From Desertivirga sp966211215 (lineage in GTDB: Bacteria > Bacteroidota > Bacteroidia > Sphingobacteriales > Sphingobacteriaceae): 46,770 nucleotides of DNA. Shown piece by piece: positions 36,246 through 44,778 of this stretch. Position 1 is the stretch's first letter; every line of letters starts with the position of its first letter. The notes under the pieces were generated by a model, which saw only the letters and a list, made by a program, of their open reading frames with translations, searched no databases and had not been told where the DNA came from. The translations under genes and the position numbers were made by a program. Where the stretch lies: contig CBIHNR010000018.1 in assembly GCA_966211215.1 (NCBI GenBank), positions 1-46,770 of the forward strand, read 5' to 3'.

Positions 36246-36275
36246 AAAAAATGGCGCCTATTAAAAGCGCCATTT
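36246..36275 (-). terminator. terminator of the efflux operon
   Basis: AAATGGCGC and GCGCCATTT (36249-36257 and 36267-36275) form a perfect 9-bp stem; read leftward it runs into six T. It lies 38 bp after the TolC-like stop. Confidence 0.85.
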
Positions 36276-36312
36276 CAAATATTACCCACTCACAATTAAG
36301 TAATCTCTTGCC

Positions 36313-37698
36313 TTATTTCCAGCCTCCGCCAAGCGAACGGTACAACTTAACCACTGCCTGATATTGCTGCAGCTTATCGTTCACCCTATTTAATTGCGCC
36401 GCCAGGTAACTTTGCTGGGCACTGATAACCTCTACATAATTAGCCGAGCCATAACGCAGAAGTTCTTCGGTAAATTCGATTGATTTTTGAAGCGCTGCAA
36501 TTTGGTTTTGTCTGCTATTGCCTTTATCAACTGCATTTTGATAAGCGGATAGAGCATCTGAAACTTCCTGGCCGGCTAGCAACAAGGAATTCTGGAAACT
36601 GATTAAAGCTTCTTGCTGCTGTGCCTTAGCTACTTCAAGCCGGGTTTTATTTATGCGTTTATTGAAAATGGGCTGAGATAAGCCCCCTAGAAAACTTGCA
36701 AACACCGAACCTGGATTGAAAAAGTCCTTCAATTCAAGAGCTGAAAGTCCTCCCGATCCAGTGATGGTTAAAGAGGGATAAAAGTAAGCCCTGGCTGAAT
36801 TTGTATTTTCGAAATAGTACCTGTAAGCAAATTCCGCCTGCTGCACATCCGGACGGTTGCTTAACAATTGCGCAGGCACACCAAGCGGTAACGAAGTTTG
36901 CAAGCTTTGTTGCTCAAAATTGCCACGCTGGATAGCACCAGGCGCTCGGCCTAAAAGGACGCTTAAAGCATTCTCCGTTTCACGGATCCGCTGTTTCAAG
37001 TCGGGAATAGTCACCTCTGCGGCATATCGGTTTGCTTCGCTTTGAACCACGGCAGCTCCTGTAACCCGGGCAGCTTCTTTTAGGGTCTTCATGGTTTCAA
37101 CCGTTTTGATCCAGTTTTGCAGCGTTTGCTGAGTAATGGCCAGCTGCTGGTCGAGCGCTATAAGTAAGTAATAATAGTTGGCTATATTGGCAACCAGGCT
37201 GGTTTGCACTGCCCTCTTAGCCGCCTCGCTTTGCCATAAGCTGGCTAAGTTTGCGCGTCTTGCACTATTCAGTTTTCCCCAAATATCAGCTTCCCAGCTA
37301 GTGTTTAAGCCTAATTGATACAGGGTAGCTGTATTTATAAAACCCCTGCTTTGAGCATCGGAGAGCTTATTAAATGTTGCACTTGCAGAACCACCAAGGG
37401 ATGGCAATAAAGCTGCCTGGCTCTGTCTGAAATAAGCTTCGGACTGTTGGATACGCGTTGCTGCGATTTGTAATCCCGGATTATTATTTAAGCCTTCTCC
37501 GATCAATTTTTGCAGCTCAGGGTCAGTAAAAAGCTGCTTCCATTGTAAATTGGCTAAGCTGCTTGTATCAGTATTTGCCGCATCCCGGAAAAGTCCGTCC
37601 AATTTTGCTTCAGGAGTTTTATAAGAATTGACTTTGCACGATGTGATTGCCAGTACAGACAATGCAATAAGCCAATTCCTTGTATATCTGTTGTTCAT
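36313..37698 (-). CDS. outer-membrane efflux lipoprotein (TolC/OprM/NodT type)
   Basis: A 461-residue outer-membrane channel of the RND-type efflux pump. Signal peptide with lipobox Cys (LAITSCKVN), as in the OprM/NodT subfamily. Two TolC repeats: first half with LIGEGLNNNPGLQIAATRIQ and LPSLGGSASATFNKL, and the second with RPDVQQAEFAYRYYFENTNS and AYFYPSLTITGSGG. It ends in NYVEVISAQQSYLAAQLNRV-type helices. It is last in the operon marR-adaptor-RND-TolC, 74 bp after the RND gene, and carries the operon's terminator. Confidence 0.93.
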   Translation of the reverse strand: MNNRYTRNWLIALSVLAITSCKVNSYKTPEAKLDGLFRDAANTDTSSLANLQWKQLFTDPELQKLIGEGLNNNPGLQIAATRIQQSEAYFRQSQAALLPSLGGSASATFNKLSDAQSRGFINTATLYQLGLNTSWEADIWGKLNSARRANLASLWQSEAAKRAVQTSLVANIANYYYLLIALDQQLAITQQTLQNWIKTVETMKTLKEAARVTGAAVVQSEANRYAAEVTIPDLKQRIRETENALSVLLGRAPGAIQRGNFEQQSLQTSLPLGVPAQLLSNRPDVQQAEFAYRYYFENTNSARAYFYPSLTITGSGGLSALELKDFFNPGSVFASFLGGLSQPIFNKRINKTRLEVAKAQQQEALISFQNSLLLAGQEVSDALSAYQNAVDKGNSRQNQIAALQKSIEFTEELLRYGSANYVEVISAQQSYLAAQLNRVNDKLQQYQAVVKLYRSLGGGWK

Positions 37699-37772
37699 TG
37701 TTCTCTATATTAAGGTTTTGTTGCATATTATGCAGAAAGAATAAGCCCTTCTGCTTCGCCATTTAAGCGCTG

Positions 37773-39308
37773 TTAATTAGCCACAATGGCACGTTCATCC
37801 TCTTCCACATCCTCACGCGGAGAATGGGGTGTACCACTGATCTTTTCATGGATGCCCTGAAAAATGATGAACAGCACCGGGATTACAAAAACACCGAAAA
37901 TAGTACCGATAAGCATCCCTCCAACAGCACCGGTACCAATTGAGCGGTTACCCGCAGCACCTGCGCCGGTAGTCAGCATTAAAGGCACTAGTCCTAAAAT
38001 AAATGCGAACGAAGTCATTAAGATAGGGCGTAAACGTGCCTGGGCGCCTGCAATTGCCGCTTGGGCCAGTAACATGCCCTGGCGACGCCGCTCAACAGCA
38101 AACTCCACAATCAGGATAGCATTCTTAGCCAGCAACCCAACCAACATAATCAGGGTTATCTGCACATAAATATTATTGGTGATACCGAAAATCTTTGCGA
38201 AAATAAAGGCACCTGCCAAGCCCACAGGCAATGATAGCAGCACAGCAAAAGGCAGAATATAACTCTCGTACTGAGCACTTAACAGGAAGTAAACAAACAC
38301 AATCACCAGCAAGAAGATAAATACGGTCTGCCCTCCTGCTGATAACTCCTCACGTGTAATGCCCGAAAACTCGTAGCCATAACCCGCTGGAAGTGTTTGA
38401 GCTGCAACCTCCTGGACAGCCCTGATGGCATCTCCGGAACTAAAGCCAGGTTTAGGTGCCCCCGTTACGGCCATTGAGGTAAACAAGTTGAAACGTGAGA
38501 TAGATTGCGGGCCGAATACACGCTCCAGTGTAATAAACTCGCTTACGGGAGCCATTACACCCTTCGGTGTGCGTACATAAATATTGTTCAAGCCTTCCGC
38601 ATTTGCCCTAAAATTTGGTTCAGCCTGAAACATTACCCGGTATTGCTTTCCAAACTGGTTAAAGTTGGATGCGTAAACACCTCCGTAATAACCTTGCATG
38701 GTATTTAAAACATCATTGACGGTTAAGCCAGCTTCTTTAACCCTGGCTACATTCACATCAATTTGGTATTGAGGGAAATTTGGGTTAAACGGTGTAGATG
38801 CATACTGAACCTCCGGGCGCTGGTTTAAGGCTGCCAGAAAATCCTGGCTCACTTTAAAGAACTTCGGAATATCGCCACCACTTTTATCTTGTAGTTGGAA
38901 CTCAAAACCGCCCGATGTACCAAAGCCCTGAATGGTTGGTGGCGAGAAGAATATTACTTTCGCATCGCGGATGCCGGCAGTTTTAGCAAACATCTGTCCC
39001 ACAATTGCCTGTACATCCTGTCCCTTTCCAGCCCGCTCAGCCCAGGGCTTCAACCGCATAATAACCATCCCATAGTTACTACCGCTACCGCTGATAAGCC
39101 CCCGGCCAGTAATCCGCAATACATTCTGCACTTCGGGAATGGTGTTGGCAATTGCTGCAATCTTTTTCGTAACCTCATCGGTACGCTCACGGGATGCGCC
39201 AGGCGCCAGGCTAATATCCGACATTACAACACCCATATCTTCGTTGGGCACAAAGGCTCCTGGGGTCGTGTTCATAAAGAAATAAAACAAACCAGCAAAT
39301 ACCACCAT
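37773..39308 (-). CDS. RND (HAE1/AcrB-type) efflux permease, C-terminal fragment
   Basis: The second 511 residues of an inner-membrane proton-driven drug-efflux permease. It runs from the end of the first half's central region (PTGAFVPNEDMGVV-like, TTPGAFVPNEDMG) through the second porter domain to TM12. The TM10 Lys of the proton relay is in GLLAKNAILIVEFA. It is in the same frame as the upstream fragment (39324-40940) and separated from it only by an in-frame TAA at 39324-39326. An ATG at 39308 lies 15 bp after that stop, so re-initiation is possible. Probably one inactivated or split gene. Confidence 0.85.
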   Translation of the reverse strand: MVVFAGLFYFFMNTTPGAFVPNEDMGVVMSDISLAPGASRERTDEVTKKIAAIANTIPEVQNVLRITGRGLISGSGSNYGMVIMRLKPWAERAGKGQDVQAIVGQMFAKTAGIRDAKVIFFSPPTIQGFGTSGGFEFQLQDKSGGDIPKFFKVSQDFLAALNQRPEVQYASTPFNPNFPQYQIDVNVARVKEAGLTVNDVLNTMQGYYGGVYASNFNQFGKQYRVMFQAEPNFRANAEGLNNIYVRTPKGVMAPVSEFITLERVFGPQSISRFNLFTSMAVTGAPKPGFSSGDAIRAVQEVAAQTLPAGYGYEFSGITREELSAGGQTVFIFLLVIVFVYFLLSAQYESYILPFAVLLSLPVGLAGAFIFAKIFGITNNIYVQITLIMLVGLLAKNAILIVEFAVERRRQGMLLAQAAIAGAQARLRPILMTSFAFILGLVPLMLTTGAGAAGNRSIGTGAVGGMLIGTIFGVFVIPVLFIIFQGIHEKISGTPHSPREDVEEDERAIVAN

Positions 39309-39323
39309 TACCCCAAAAACCCA

Positions 39324-39326
39324 TTA
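39324..39326 (-). other. in-frame TAA splitting the RND permease gene
   Basis: The minus-strand reading is LIKLK, TAA, then WVFGVMVVFAGLFYFF in the same frame. Lined up from memory with E. coli AcrB over this stretch, the stop takes the place of one residue and no gap is needed on either side (the P, F, P and E of the PxxFxPxE motif stay in register). This fits one nonsense substitution rather than an insertion or frameshift. Confidence 0.85.
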
Positions 39327-40940
39327 TTTAAGCTTAATTAAGAAGGCGACCGACCGTTTATATTTTCGGGTAGTAACTTCAAATGCGGCATTAAAGCTGG
39401 TGTAGAAACGTTGTAAAAAGCCTTGTTTGTGATGGGCATCTTCTTTATGAGGCTTCAAAAACACCGCACACAGCGCCGGGCTTAAAGTAAGTGCGTTAAC
39501 CGCCGAAAGAATAATGGCAATAGCTAGCGTTAAACCAAACTGTTTGTAGAAAACCCCGGCCGAACCAGTAATAAAGGACACTGGAATAAATACCGCAGCC
39601 ATAACCAGGGTGATAGAAATAATAGCACCGGATATTTCGCCCATGGCATCAATTGTGGCATCCCTGGCAGAAGTATAGCCATGGTCCAGCTTGGCATGCA
39701 CCGCTTCCACCACCACAATGGCATCATCCACCACAATACCAATTGCCAGCACTAGCGCAAACAAGGTTAAAAGATTGATGGTAAAGCCAAATAACTGCAA
39801 GAAGAAAAAGGTTCCGATAATTGCCACCGGCACCGCAATAGCCGGAATCAGGGTTGACCTGAAGTCCTGCAAGAAAATAAATACCACAATAAATACCAGG
39901 ATAAAGGCCTCGATCAAAGTGTGTATTACTTTTTCGATAGACGCGTCCAAAAAGTCGTTTACGTTAACGATAGTTACATAATCAATCCCTTTGGGAAAAG
40001 ATTTTTTAGCACCTTCCAAAACCTCAATCGTTCCGTCGATTACATCTTTTGCGTTAGAACCAGCCGTTTGTGCAATGGCTACCCCGATTCCTGGTTTACC
40101 ATCTACTTTAGTTGTACTGGCATAACTCAGGGCGCCAAGCTCAATACGGGCAATATCTTTAAGGCGGAGAATCTGTCCATCGCCGGCCGAGCGGATGATC
40201 ATATCACCAAATTCTCCGGCATTTTTTAAGCGGCCGCGATATTTAATTACGTATTGAAAAGCTTGCTTAGCCTCCTCTCCAAACTGCCCGGGTGCCGCTT
40301 CGATATTTTGCTCAGCAAGGGCAGCACTTACATCCGAGGGAACAAGCCCATAGGCCGCCATCACATCCGGCTTAAGCCATATCCTCATCGAATATTCCAT
40401 TAAGCCAAAAACCGTAGCGTCACCCACACCTGGAATACGCTTTATTTGTGGGATAAGGTTGATGCTTGCATAGTTTTGAAGGAAAGTTTGGTCATAAGCA
40501 GGGTTGTCGCTTTTCAAGGTGAAAATTACCAGGTTACTGCTCTGGCGTTTAGTGGTAATTACCCCCGCCCTTGTAACTTCTTGCGGCAGCAAACTGGTTG
40601 CCCTTGCTACACGGTTCTGCACGTTTACCGCAGCCAGATCTGGGTTGGTACCTAGCTTAAAGTTAACGGTAATAGTCGCAGTACCATCGTTTCCGGCAGA
40701 GGAAGTCATGTAAGTCATGTTTTCCACACCGTTGATTTGTTCTTCCAGCGGCACCACCACGCTGTTCATAACCACATCGGCATTTGCACCCTGATATGAT
40801 GCTGTTACCTGCACTGTTGGCGGCGCAATGTCTGGATACTGCGCAATTGGCAGGGTTGTTAACCCTAGTATGCCCAATATTACTATGATGATAGATATTA
40901 CCGTTGATAAAACCGGCCTCTCTATAAATTTTTTAAACAT
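39324..40940 (-). CDS. RND (HAE1/AcrB-type) efflux permease, N-terminal fragment
   Basis: The first 538 residues of the pump: TM1 (MFKKFIERPVLSTVISIIIV), the first porter domain with AQYPDIAPPTVQVTASYQGA, and TM2-6 including the proton-relay Asp pair in GIVVDDAIVVVEAV (about residue 405). It stops at LIKLK. The proton-relay Lys lies in the other fragment, so neither piece alone can be a normal pump. AcrB-family permeases are about 1040-1050 residues; the two fragments plus the stop add up to about that. The gene follows the adaptor gene by 120 bp in the operon. Confidence 0.88.
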   Translation of the reverse strand: MFKKFIERPVLSTVISIIIVILGILGLTTLPIAQYPDIAPPTVQVTASYQGANADVVMNSVVVPLEEQINGVENMTYMTSSAGNDGTATITVNFKLGTNPDLAAVNVQNRVARATSLLPQEVTRAGVITTKRQSSNLVIFTLKSDNPAYDQTFLQNYASINLIPQIKRIPGVGDATVFGLMEYSMRIWLKPDVMAAYGLVPSDVSAALAEQNIEAAPGQFGEEAKQAFQYVIKYRGRLKNAGEFGDMIIRSAGDGQILRLKDIARIELGALSYASTTKVDGKPGIGVAIAQTAGSNAKDVIDGTIEVLEGAKKSFPKGIDYVTIVNVNDFLDASIEKVIHTLIEAFILVFIVVFIFLQDFRSTLIPAIAVPVAIIGTFFFLQLFGFTINLLTLFALVLAIGIVVDDAIVVVEAVHAKLDHGYTSARDATIDAMGEISGAIISITLVMAAVFIPVSFITGSAGVFYKQFGLTLAIAIILSAVNALTLSPALCAVFLKPHKEDAHHKQGFLQRFYTSFNAAFEVTTRKYKRSVAFLIKLK

Positions 40941-41060
40941 AAGATTAGAGTTGAAGAGTAACCTGAGGGCTCATTCATTACTGCTGAACCATCGATTAAG
41001 AAATACTTAAAGTATAATAGCGCCCCTTACTTAAGCTTCCAGATTCACTGGAACATAAAC

Positions 41061-42227
41061 CTAGGGCTCAAGGCTTTTAAATACACTATCTGCTTTTACC
41101 ACTACCGGTTTTATTTTTGCGCCTTCACGAAGCCCGGCAATGCCTTCAATCACAATTTTATCACCGGCTTTTAGCCCGCCTTTAACAACAAAGGATTGTC
41201 CGGCAGCAGAAGGGTTAACGTCTATAGGGATAGATTTAACAGAATCTGCCTCTACTACATACACAAAGCGCTTACCCTGGATTTCGTAAGTAGATTTCTG
41301 CGGAACCATTAAGGCATTATTAACGGTTGCGGGGATGCGAATTTTCCCTGTACTTCCGCTACGCAGTAAGCCAAGGGGGTTTGAAAACGTAGCCTTGAAA
41401 TTAGATGAGCCGGTTTGAGTATTAATTAAACCACTCGCAGTTTCTATCCTGCCTTTCTCATTATATACCGAGCCATCTGAAAGAACAAGTTCAACTTGTG
41501 GGAGCTTTTTAAGCTTTGCCTGCAAAGTTGCTCCTTCTGTATTGCGGGAAAAATCCAGCAGCTGTTTTTCATTCATCGAAAAATAAGCATACATCTTACT
41601 CACGTTTGCAACTGTAGTTAGTGGCTGGGCAATATTGCTGCTAACAAGCGCCCCTACTTTATAAGGAATACCGCCAATCACTCCGTTGGCCGGACTGGTT
41701 ACATAGGTGTACGATAAATTTGTTTTTGCATTACTCAGTTGGGCTTTTGCCTGTGCCAATGCAGCCTGCATAGACTGCAGATTGTATTGAGCCGTTTGCA
41801 ATTCATACTTGCTAATGATGTCTTTTTCAACCAGCGGGCGAACTTTATTAACCTGCATTTCGGCAGAATTTACATTAGCCTGGGCAATTTTTACATTCGC
41901 AGCGGCAGAACGTACTTGCTGTTCAAATAAATCTCCGTTAATTTTAAATAAACGCTGGCCTTTGGCAACCACCGCACCCTCTTCAACATAGATGTGCTCA
42001 ATATAGCCATCTACCCTTGGGCGTATTTCTACCGTTTGCTGCCCTTCAATAGTTGCCGGAAAATCCGAGTGCATTTCTGCTATCTGTGGCTCTATGGTGA
42101 TAACCTGGTAATCCTTTACCTGGTTTGGGTCAGCAGCTGGGGCAGAGGCCTTGTTATTGCCGCAGGAACTTAACAGTATTGGGATACTGAAAGCAATTCC
42201 CAATGTTGAAGTAAATAATTTATTCAT
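41061..42227 (-). CDS. RND efflux periplasmic adaptor (AcrA/MexA type) lipoprotein
   Basis: A 388-residue membrane-fusion protein linking permease to outer-membrane channel. The lipobox is LLSSCGNNK. A split lipoyl (biotinyl-like) domain flanks the coiled-coil hairpin: EGQQTVEIRPRVDGYIEHIY at about 60, then a hairpin (VRSAAANVKIAQANVNSAEM to AQAKAQLSNAKTNLSYT), then VTSPANGVIGG. The beta-barrel region GSTGKIRIPATVNNALMVPQ and a C-terminal GLKAGDKIVIEGIAGLREG follow. It lies 24 bp after marR and precedes the broken permease. It appears intact. Confidence 0.93.
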   Translation of the reverse strand: MNKLFTSTLGIAFSIPILLSSCGNNKASAPAADPNQVKDYQVITIEPQIAEMHSDFPATIEGQQTVEIRPRVDGYIEHIYVEEGAVVAKGQRLFKINGDLFEQQVRSAAANVKIAQANVNSAEMQVNKVRPLVEKDIISKYELQTAQYNLQSMQAALAQAKAQLSNAKTNLSYTYVTSPANGVIGGIPYKVGALVSSNIAQPLTTVANVSKMYAYFSMNEKQLLDFSRNTEGATLQAKLKKLPQVELVLSDGSVYNEKGRIETASGLINTQTGSSNFKATFSNPLGLLRSGSTGKIRIPATVNNALMVPQKSTYEIQGKRFVYVVEADSVKSIPIDVNPSAAGQSFVVKGGLKAGDKIVIEGIAGLREGAKIKPVVVKADSVFKSLEP

Positions 42228-42251
42228 AGCGATTTTAAGTGTGGGTGGTGA

Positions 42252-42704
42252 TTATTTAAGGGATGTTAAACGAGTTGCGTTCTCCTGTATTTTCTTCAAA
42301 ACGCGTATCGTGGTTTGGTATTCTTCATTATCAATTCCTTCGGTAAGGGTGCCCATGGTTTGAGCTTCGAGTTCCAGCAATGTTTTAAAAAGATCTTCGC
42401 ATTTCGGTGTAATGCTTAAGGTATTTTTGCGCCTGTCGCCCGATAGCTGGGTACGTTGTACCAATCCTTGCCTTTCCAAAACATCGATAGTACGTAACAC
42501 AGCCGATTTATCTTTACAAGTATTATTAGCCATATCTTGTTGCGTAACCTCACCCTCCATACTGCGAAGAATGTGCAAAAAAATAAACTGTTCAATTGTT
42601 ATCGGAATATTGTTTTGTATAAAGACAGCTCCCAATTCCTTCAAAATCAATCTTCTGGTGGTGCCAATTACGTAACCAATAGAAGCGCCAGATTCGTTGC
42701 TCAT
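42252..42704 (-). CDS. MarR-family transcriptional regulator
   Basis: A 150-residue winged-helix regulator, first gene of the efflux operon and probably its repressor. Typical MarR features: N-terminal dimer helix (SIGYVIGTTRRLILKELGAV), recognition region TQQDMANNTCKDKSAVLRTI, wing VQRTQLSGDRRKNTLSITP, and C-terminal dimer helix. The MarR protein itself may sense the pump's substrates. The start is ATG at 42704, 8 bp beyond a likely operator overlapping its own promoter, so it may regulate itself. Confidence 0.9.
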   Translation of the reverse strand: MSNESGASIGYVIGTTRRLILKELGAVFIQNNIPITIEQFIFLHILRSMEGEVTQQDMANNTCKDKSAVLRTIDVLERQGLVQRTQLSGDRRKNTLSITPKCEDLFKTLLELEAQTMGTLTEGIDNEEYQTTIRVLKKIQENATRLTSLK

Positions 42705-42711
42705 TACAATA

Positions 42712-42754
42712 GTTGATTATGTCAACAAATATAGAAAAGGCTATGTCTTTACAA
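42712..42754 (-). promoter_or_regulatory. promoter and candidate MarR operator of the efflux operon
   Basis: Read leftward: -33 TTG (42752-42754), 18 bp, -7 TATATTTG (42726-42733), both matching the Bacteroidota consensus. An inverted repeat GTTGATTATGTCAAC (42712-42726; arms GTTGA and TCAAC) begins at the last base of the -7 box and spans the start of transcription, the right place for a repressor. Confidence 0.7.
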
Positions 42755-42980
42755 TGTCAGAAATGTAAACCCTTTTTTCAGAAATGCGTAAACCAGCCAG
42801 ATTCGTTTTTTTAGCTTCCAAAGTTTAATCCGAAAGCCTTACATTTATCGGCTTATTGATGATGAGAGAAACGGTATTGAAATAATATACACAGTCAATA
42901 CGTTTACAAAGCTAGCACTGCGAAAAAGCTGTATTTCAATTTAAGCATCCGTAAAAGATGCCTACACTTATTTTAAATTA

Positions 42981-43646
42981 ATGGAAGTATTACAAGGGAT
43001 TTTAGATTTTCTGCTTCATGTAGACCAACATCTCAACGAAATTATTATAAACTATAAAGCTTGGACCTATTTTATCCTTTTCATGATAATTTTTGCTGAA
43101 ACTGGATTTGTAGTCACTCCATTTTTGCCCGGCGATCCTTTATTATTTGCCGCGGGAGCTTTAATCGCAGCAGGCGGCACGGGCCTGAATATCTACCTTT
43201 TGGCATTTGTTTTAAGTTTGGCTGCAGTTGGTGGCAACTTTGTTAACTATGCCATCGGAAGCCTACTGGGGCCAAGAGTGTTTAAGCCTGGCAATAAGTT
43301 TCTAAAACAGGAGTATTATAACAGTACCAACGATTTTTTTACTAAGCACGGTGGCAAGGCTGTAATCTTTAGCCGCTACTTTCCGGTTTTAAGAACTTTT
43401 GTTCCATTTGTGGCCGGAGTTGGAAAAATGCGCTTAAAATTATTTGCAACTTATAACATCAGTGGCGGAATTCTGTGGATTGTTAGTTTTTTGGCTCTGG
43501 GATTTGTTTTTGGCAATATTCCAATTGTAAAAGAAAACTTCACCGTTGTTATCGTTGCTATAACACTACTGGCAACCATTCCACCGGTTATTGCAGGTAT
43601 AAAGGCGAAAATCCGGAAGAAGAAAAGCTTGGTGGAAGTGGCATAA
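42981..43646 (+). CDS. DedA/VTT family membrane protein
   Basis: A 221-residue polytopic inner-membrane protein of the DedA family (VTT/SNARE-associated domain), implicated in lipid scrambling, undecaprenyl phosphate or small-ion transport in different members. Features: FAETGFVVTPFLPGDPLLFAA (family signature E-x-G-x(3)-P-x-L-P-G), NFVNYAIGSLLG, a middle loop with GKAVIFSRYFPVLRTFVPFVAG-type motif (F-x-R-x-x-P-x-x-R), and two to four more membrane helices including ILWIVSFLALGFVFG. It is divergent from marR across a 276-bp region and transcribed alone. Confidence 0.9.
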   Translation: MEVLQGILDFLLHVDQHLNEIIINYKAWTYFILFMIIFAETGFVVTPFLPGDPLLFAAGALIAAGGTGLNIYLLAFVLSLAAVGGNFVNYAIGSLLGPRVFKPGNKFLKQEYYNSTNDFFTKHGGKAVIFSRYFPVLRTFVPFVAGVGKMRLKLFATYNISGGILWIVSFLALGFVFGNIPIVKENFTVVIVAITLLATIPPVIAGIKAKIRKKKSLVEVA

Positions 43647-43661
43647 CGCACAACAAATTTT

Positions 43662-43696
43662 ACAACAAAGCCCGGCATAGTTCCGGGCTTTGTTGT
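43662..43696 (+). terminator. terminator after the DedA gene
   Basis: ACAACAAAGCCCGG (43662-43675) pairs perfectly with CCGGGCTTTGTTGT (43683-43696), a 14-bp stem with a 7-nt loop. No long T-run follows. Confidence 0.75.
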
Positions 43697-43858
43697 GAAT
43701 GCACTTATTTAAGTGAACCTAAACTTACTTTGCACCTCTCTTGCTTAGCCGTTGATAAAGGCAGTCTCGGAACCTCTCAAGTTCATACCCTCCTGCGAAT
43801 ACAAAGCCGGGCAGCGCTAAGGCTTTTCAAACATTCCAAGAAAAATCCACTATCCTAC

Positions 43859-43893
43859 TGACATAGGGTTGTCAATCGGCCCCAGTACTTTTG
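43859..43893 (+). promoter_or_regulatory. promoter with TGACA-N6-TGTCA inverted repeat, copy 2
   Basis: TGACATAGGGTTGTCA (43859-43874) with a perfect -7 box TACTTTTG at 43886-43893; the offset from repeat to -7 box is 27 bp, exactly as at 10119-10153. The ATG of the 71-residue gene follows at 43963. The remaining part of 43647-43962 holds the DedA terminator and nothing else recognised. Confidence 0.7.
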
Positions 43894-43962
43894 AAAAAAA
43901 ATCGCGTAGACAGAAACAAGTCACACAAATCACACTCTAAGTATTACTGAATATAAACTACA

Positions 43963-44178
43963 ATGAAGGTATTAGTTTTTAAAACCAACGTACAAAAGCA
44001 AGAACAAGTTAACCGCGTTAAAGCCCTTCTTCAACCAGTTTTATCTATTACAGACTGGAACTTTGACCTATCCGACCGTGATAGGATTTTACGGGTTGTA
44101 ACCCCTAGCTTGCCTCCCCGTTTTATTGAATCGCTATTGCAAACCTCAGGGCTTTATTGCCAGGAATTAGAGGATTAA
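43963..44178 (+). CDS. small conserved-looking protein, ferredoxin-like fold suspected
   Basis: A 71-residue cytoplasmic protein. The beta-alpha-beta pattern (MKVLVFKTNV, helix QEQVNRVKALLQPV, strands TDWNFDLSDRDRILRVV, helix PRFIESLLQTSGLYCQEL) suggests a small ferredoxin-like fold of the heavy-metal-associated type, but the CxxC metal site is missing; the only Cys is near the end. Proteins with this W-x-x-D-L-x-D-x-D-x-x-L-R-V pattern seem to be widespread in Bacteroidota with no assigned function, as I recall. It has its own promoter bearing the palindrome shared with the DinB gene at 10177. Confidence 0.78.
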   Translation: MKVLVFKTNVQKQEQVNRVKALLQPVLSITDWNFDLSDRDRILRVVTPSLPPRFIESLLQTSGLYCQELED

Positions 44179-44250
44179 TCCCAGCTTTTTTGATAAATTG
44201 CGGCATCTAAAGCCAAGCTCTCGTTTCAGGCAACCAACAATTTATTAAAA

Positions 44251-44742
44251 ATGAAATCCCTGTTATCTGCATTGCTTTTGTTTATTTGTATAAATGCAAT
44301 AAAAGCCCAGCATTCACCTGCAATAGAGATTCCTGATTTTACTTTTTATACCTTAGAGGGAGAAGAATTCAAAAAAAGCCATCTGCCTACCAATAAGAAT
44401 ATTGTTTTTTTACTGATTGACACCAGTTGCCCGCATTGCCAGAAAGAGACTGAATTAATTAGCAGGAACTATTCAAAATTTGAAGACGTTAATCTATTTA
44501 TTGTTTCTCTGGATACCAAAGAAGCCGTTGCTGAGTTTATGAAAACTTATGCCCCGGAACTCAATAACCGGCCCAACGTTCGCGTATTGCTGGATAACAA
44601 GCCTGAGTTTATAGAAAAGTTCCGGCCAGAAAAATACCCCGCTTTATTCGTTTATTCACCTTCCCAAAAACTCATAAAGCATCTGGGAGGCCGAAAAAAA
44701 CTTAAAGAGATACAAAAAGCCATTCATCTTCAATTACCTTAA
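44251..44742 (+). CDS. exported thioredoxin-like (TlpA/redoxin) protein
   Basis: A 163-residue thioredoxin-fold protein of the periplasm. A signal peptide (MKSLLSALLLFICINAIKAQ) is followed by DFTFYTLEGEEFKKSHL and the active site S-C60-P-H-C63 in LIDTSCPHCQKET; a cis-Pro is in KYPALFVYS (about residue 130). The fold and CPHC fit a thiol reductase/peroxidase-like protein of the AhpC/TSA-redoxin group. It lies 72 bp after the 71-residue gene and 36 bp before a lipoprotein gene that may be read from its own -7 box, so the operon limits are uncertain. Confidence 0.85.
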   Translation: MKSLLSALLLFICINAIKAQHSPAIEIPDFTFYTLEGEEFKKSHLPTNKNIVFLLIDTSCPHCQKETELISRNYSKFEDVNLFIVSLDTKEAVAEFMKTYAPELNNRPNVRVLLDNKPEFIEKFRPEKYPALFVYSPSQKLIKHLGGRKKLKEIQKAIHLQLP

Positions 44743-44758
44743 ATAGTCAGATTATCTG

Positions 44759-44766
44759 TACTTTTG
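44759..44766 (+). promoter_or_regulatory. -7 promoter element of the 265-residue lipoprotein gene
   Basis: TACTTTTG, a perfect TAnnTTTG box, only 12 bp before the ATG at 44779, which would give a leader of just a few bases. No -33 TTG is obvious. Confidence 0.45.
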
Positions 44767-44778
44767 GCGCTCCTTATC

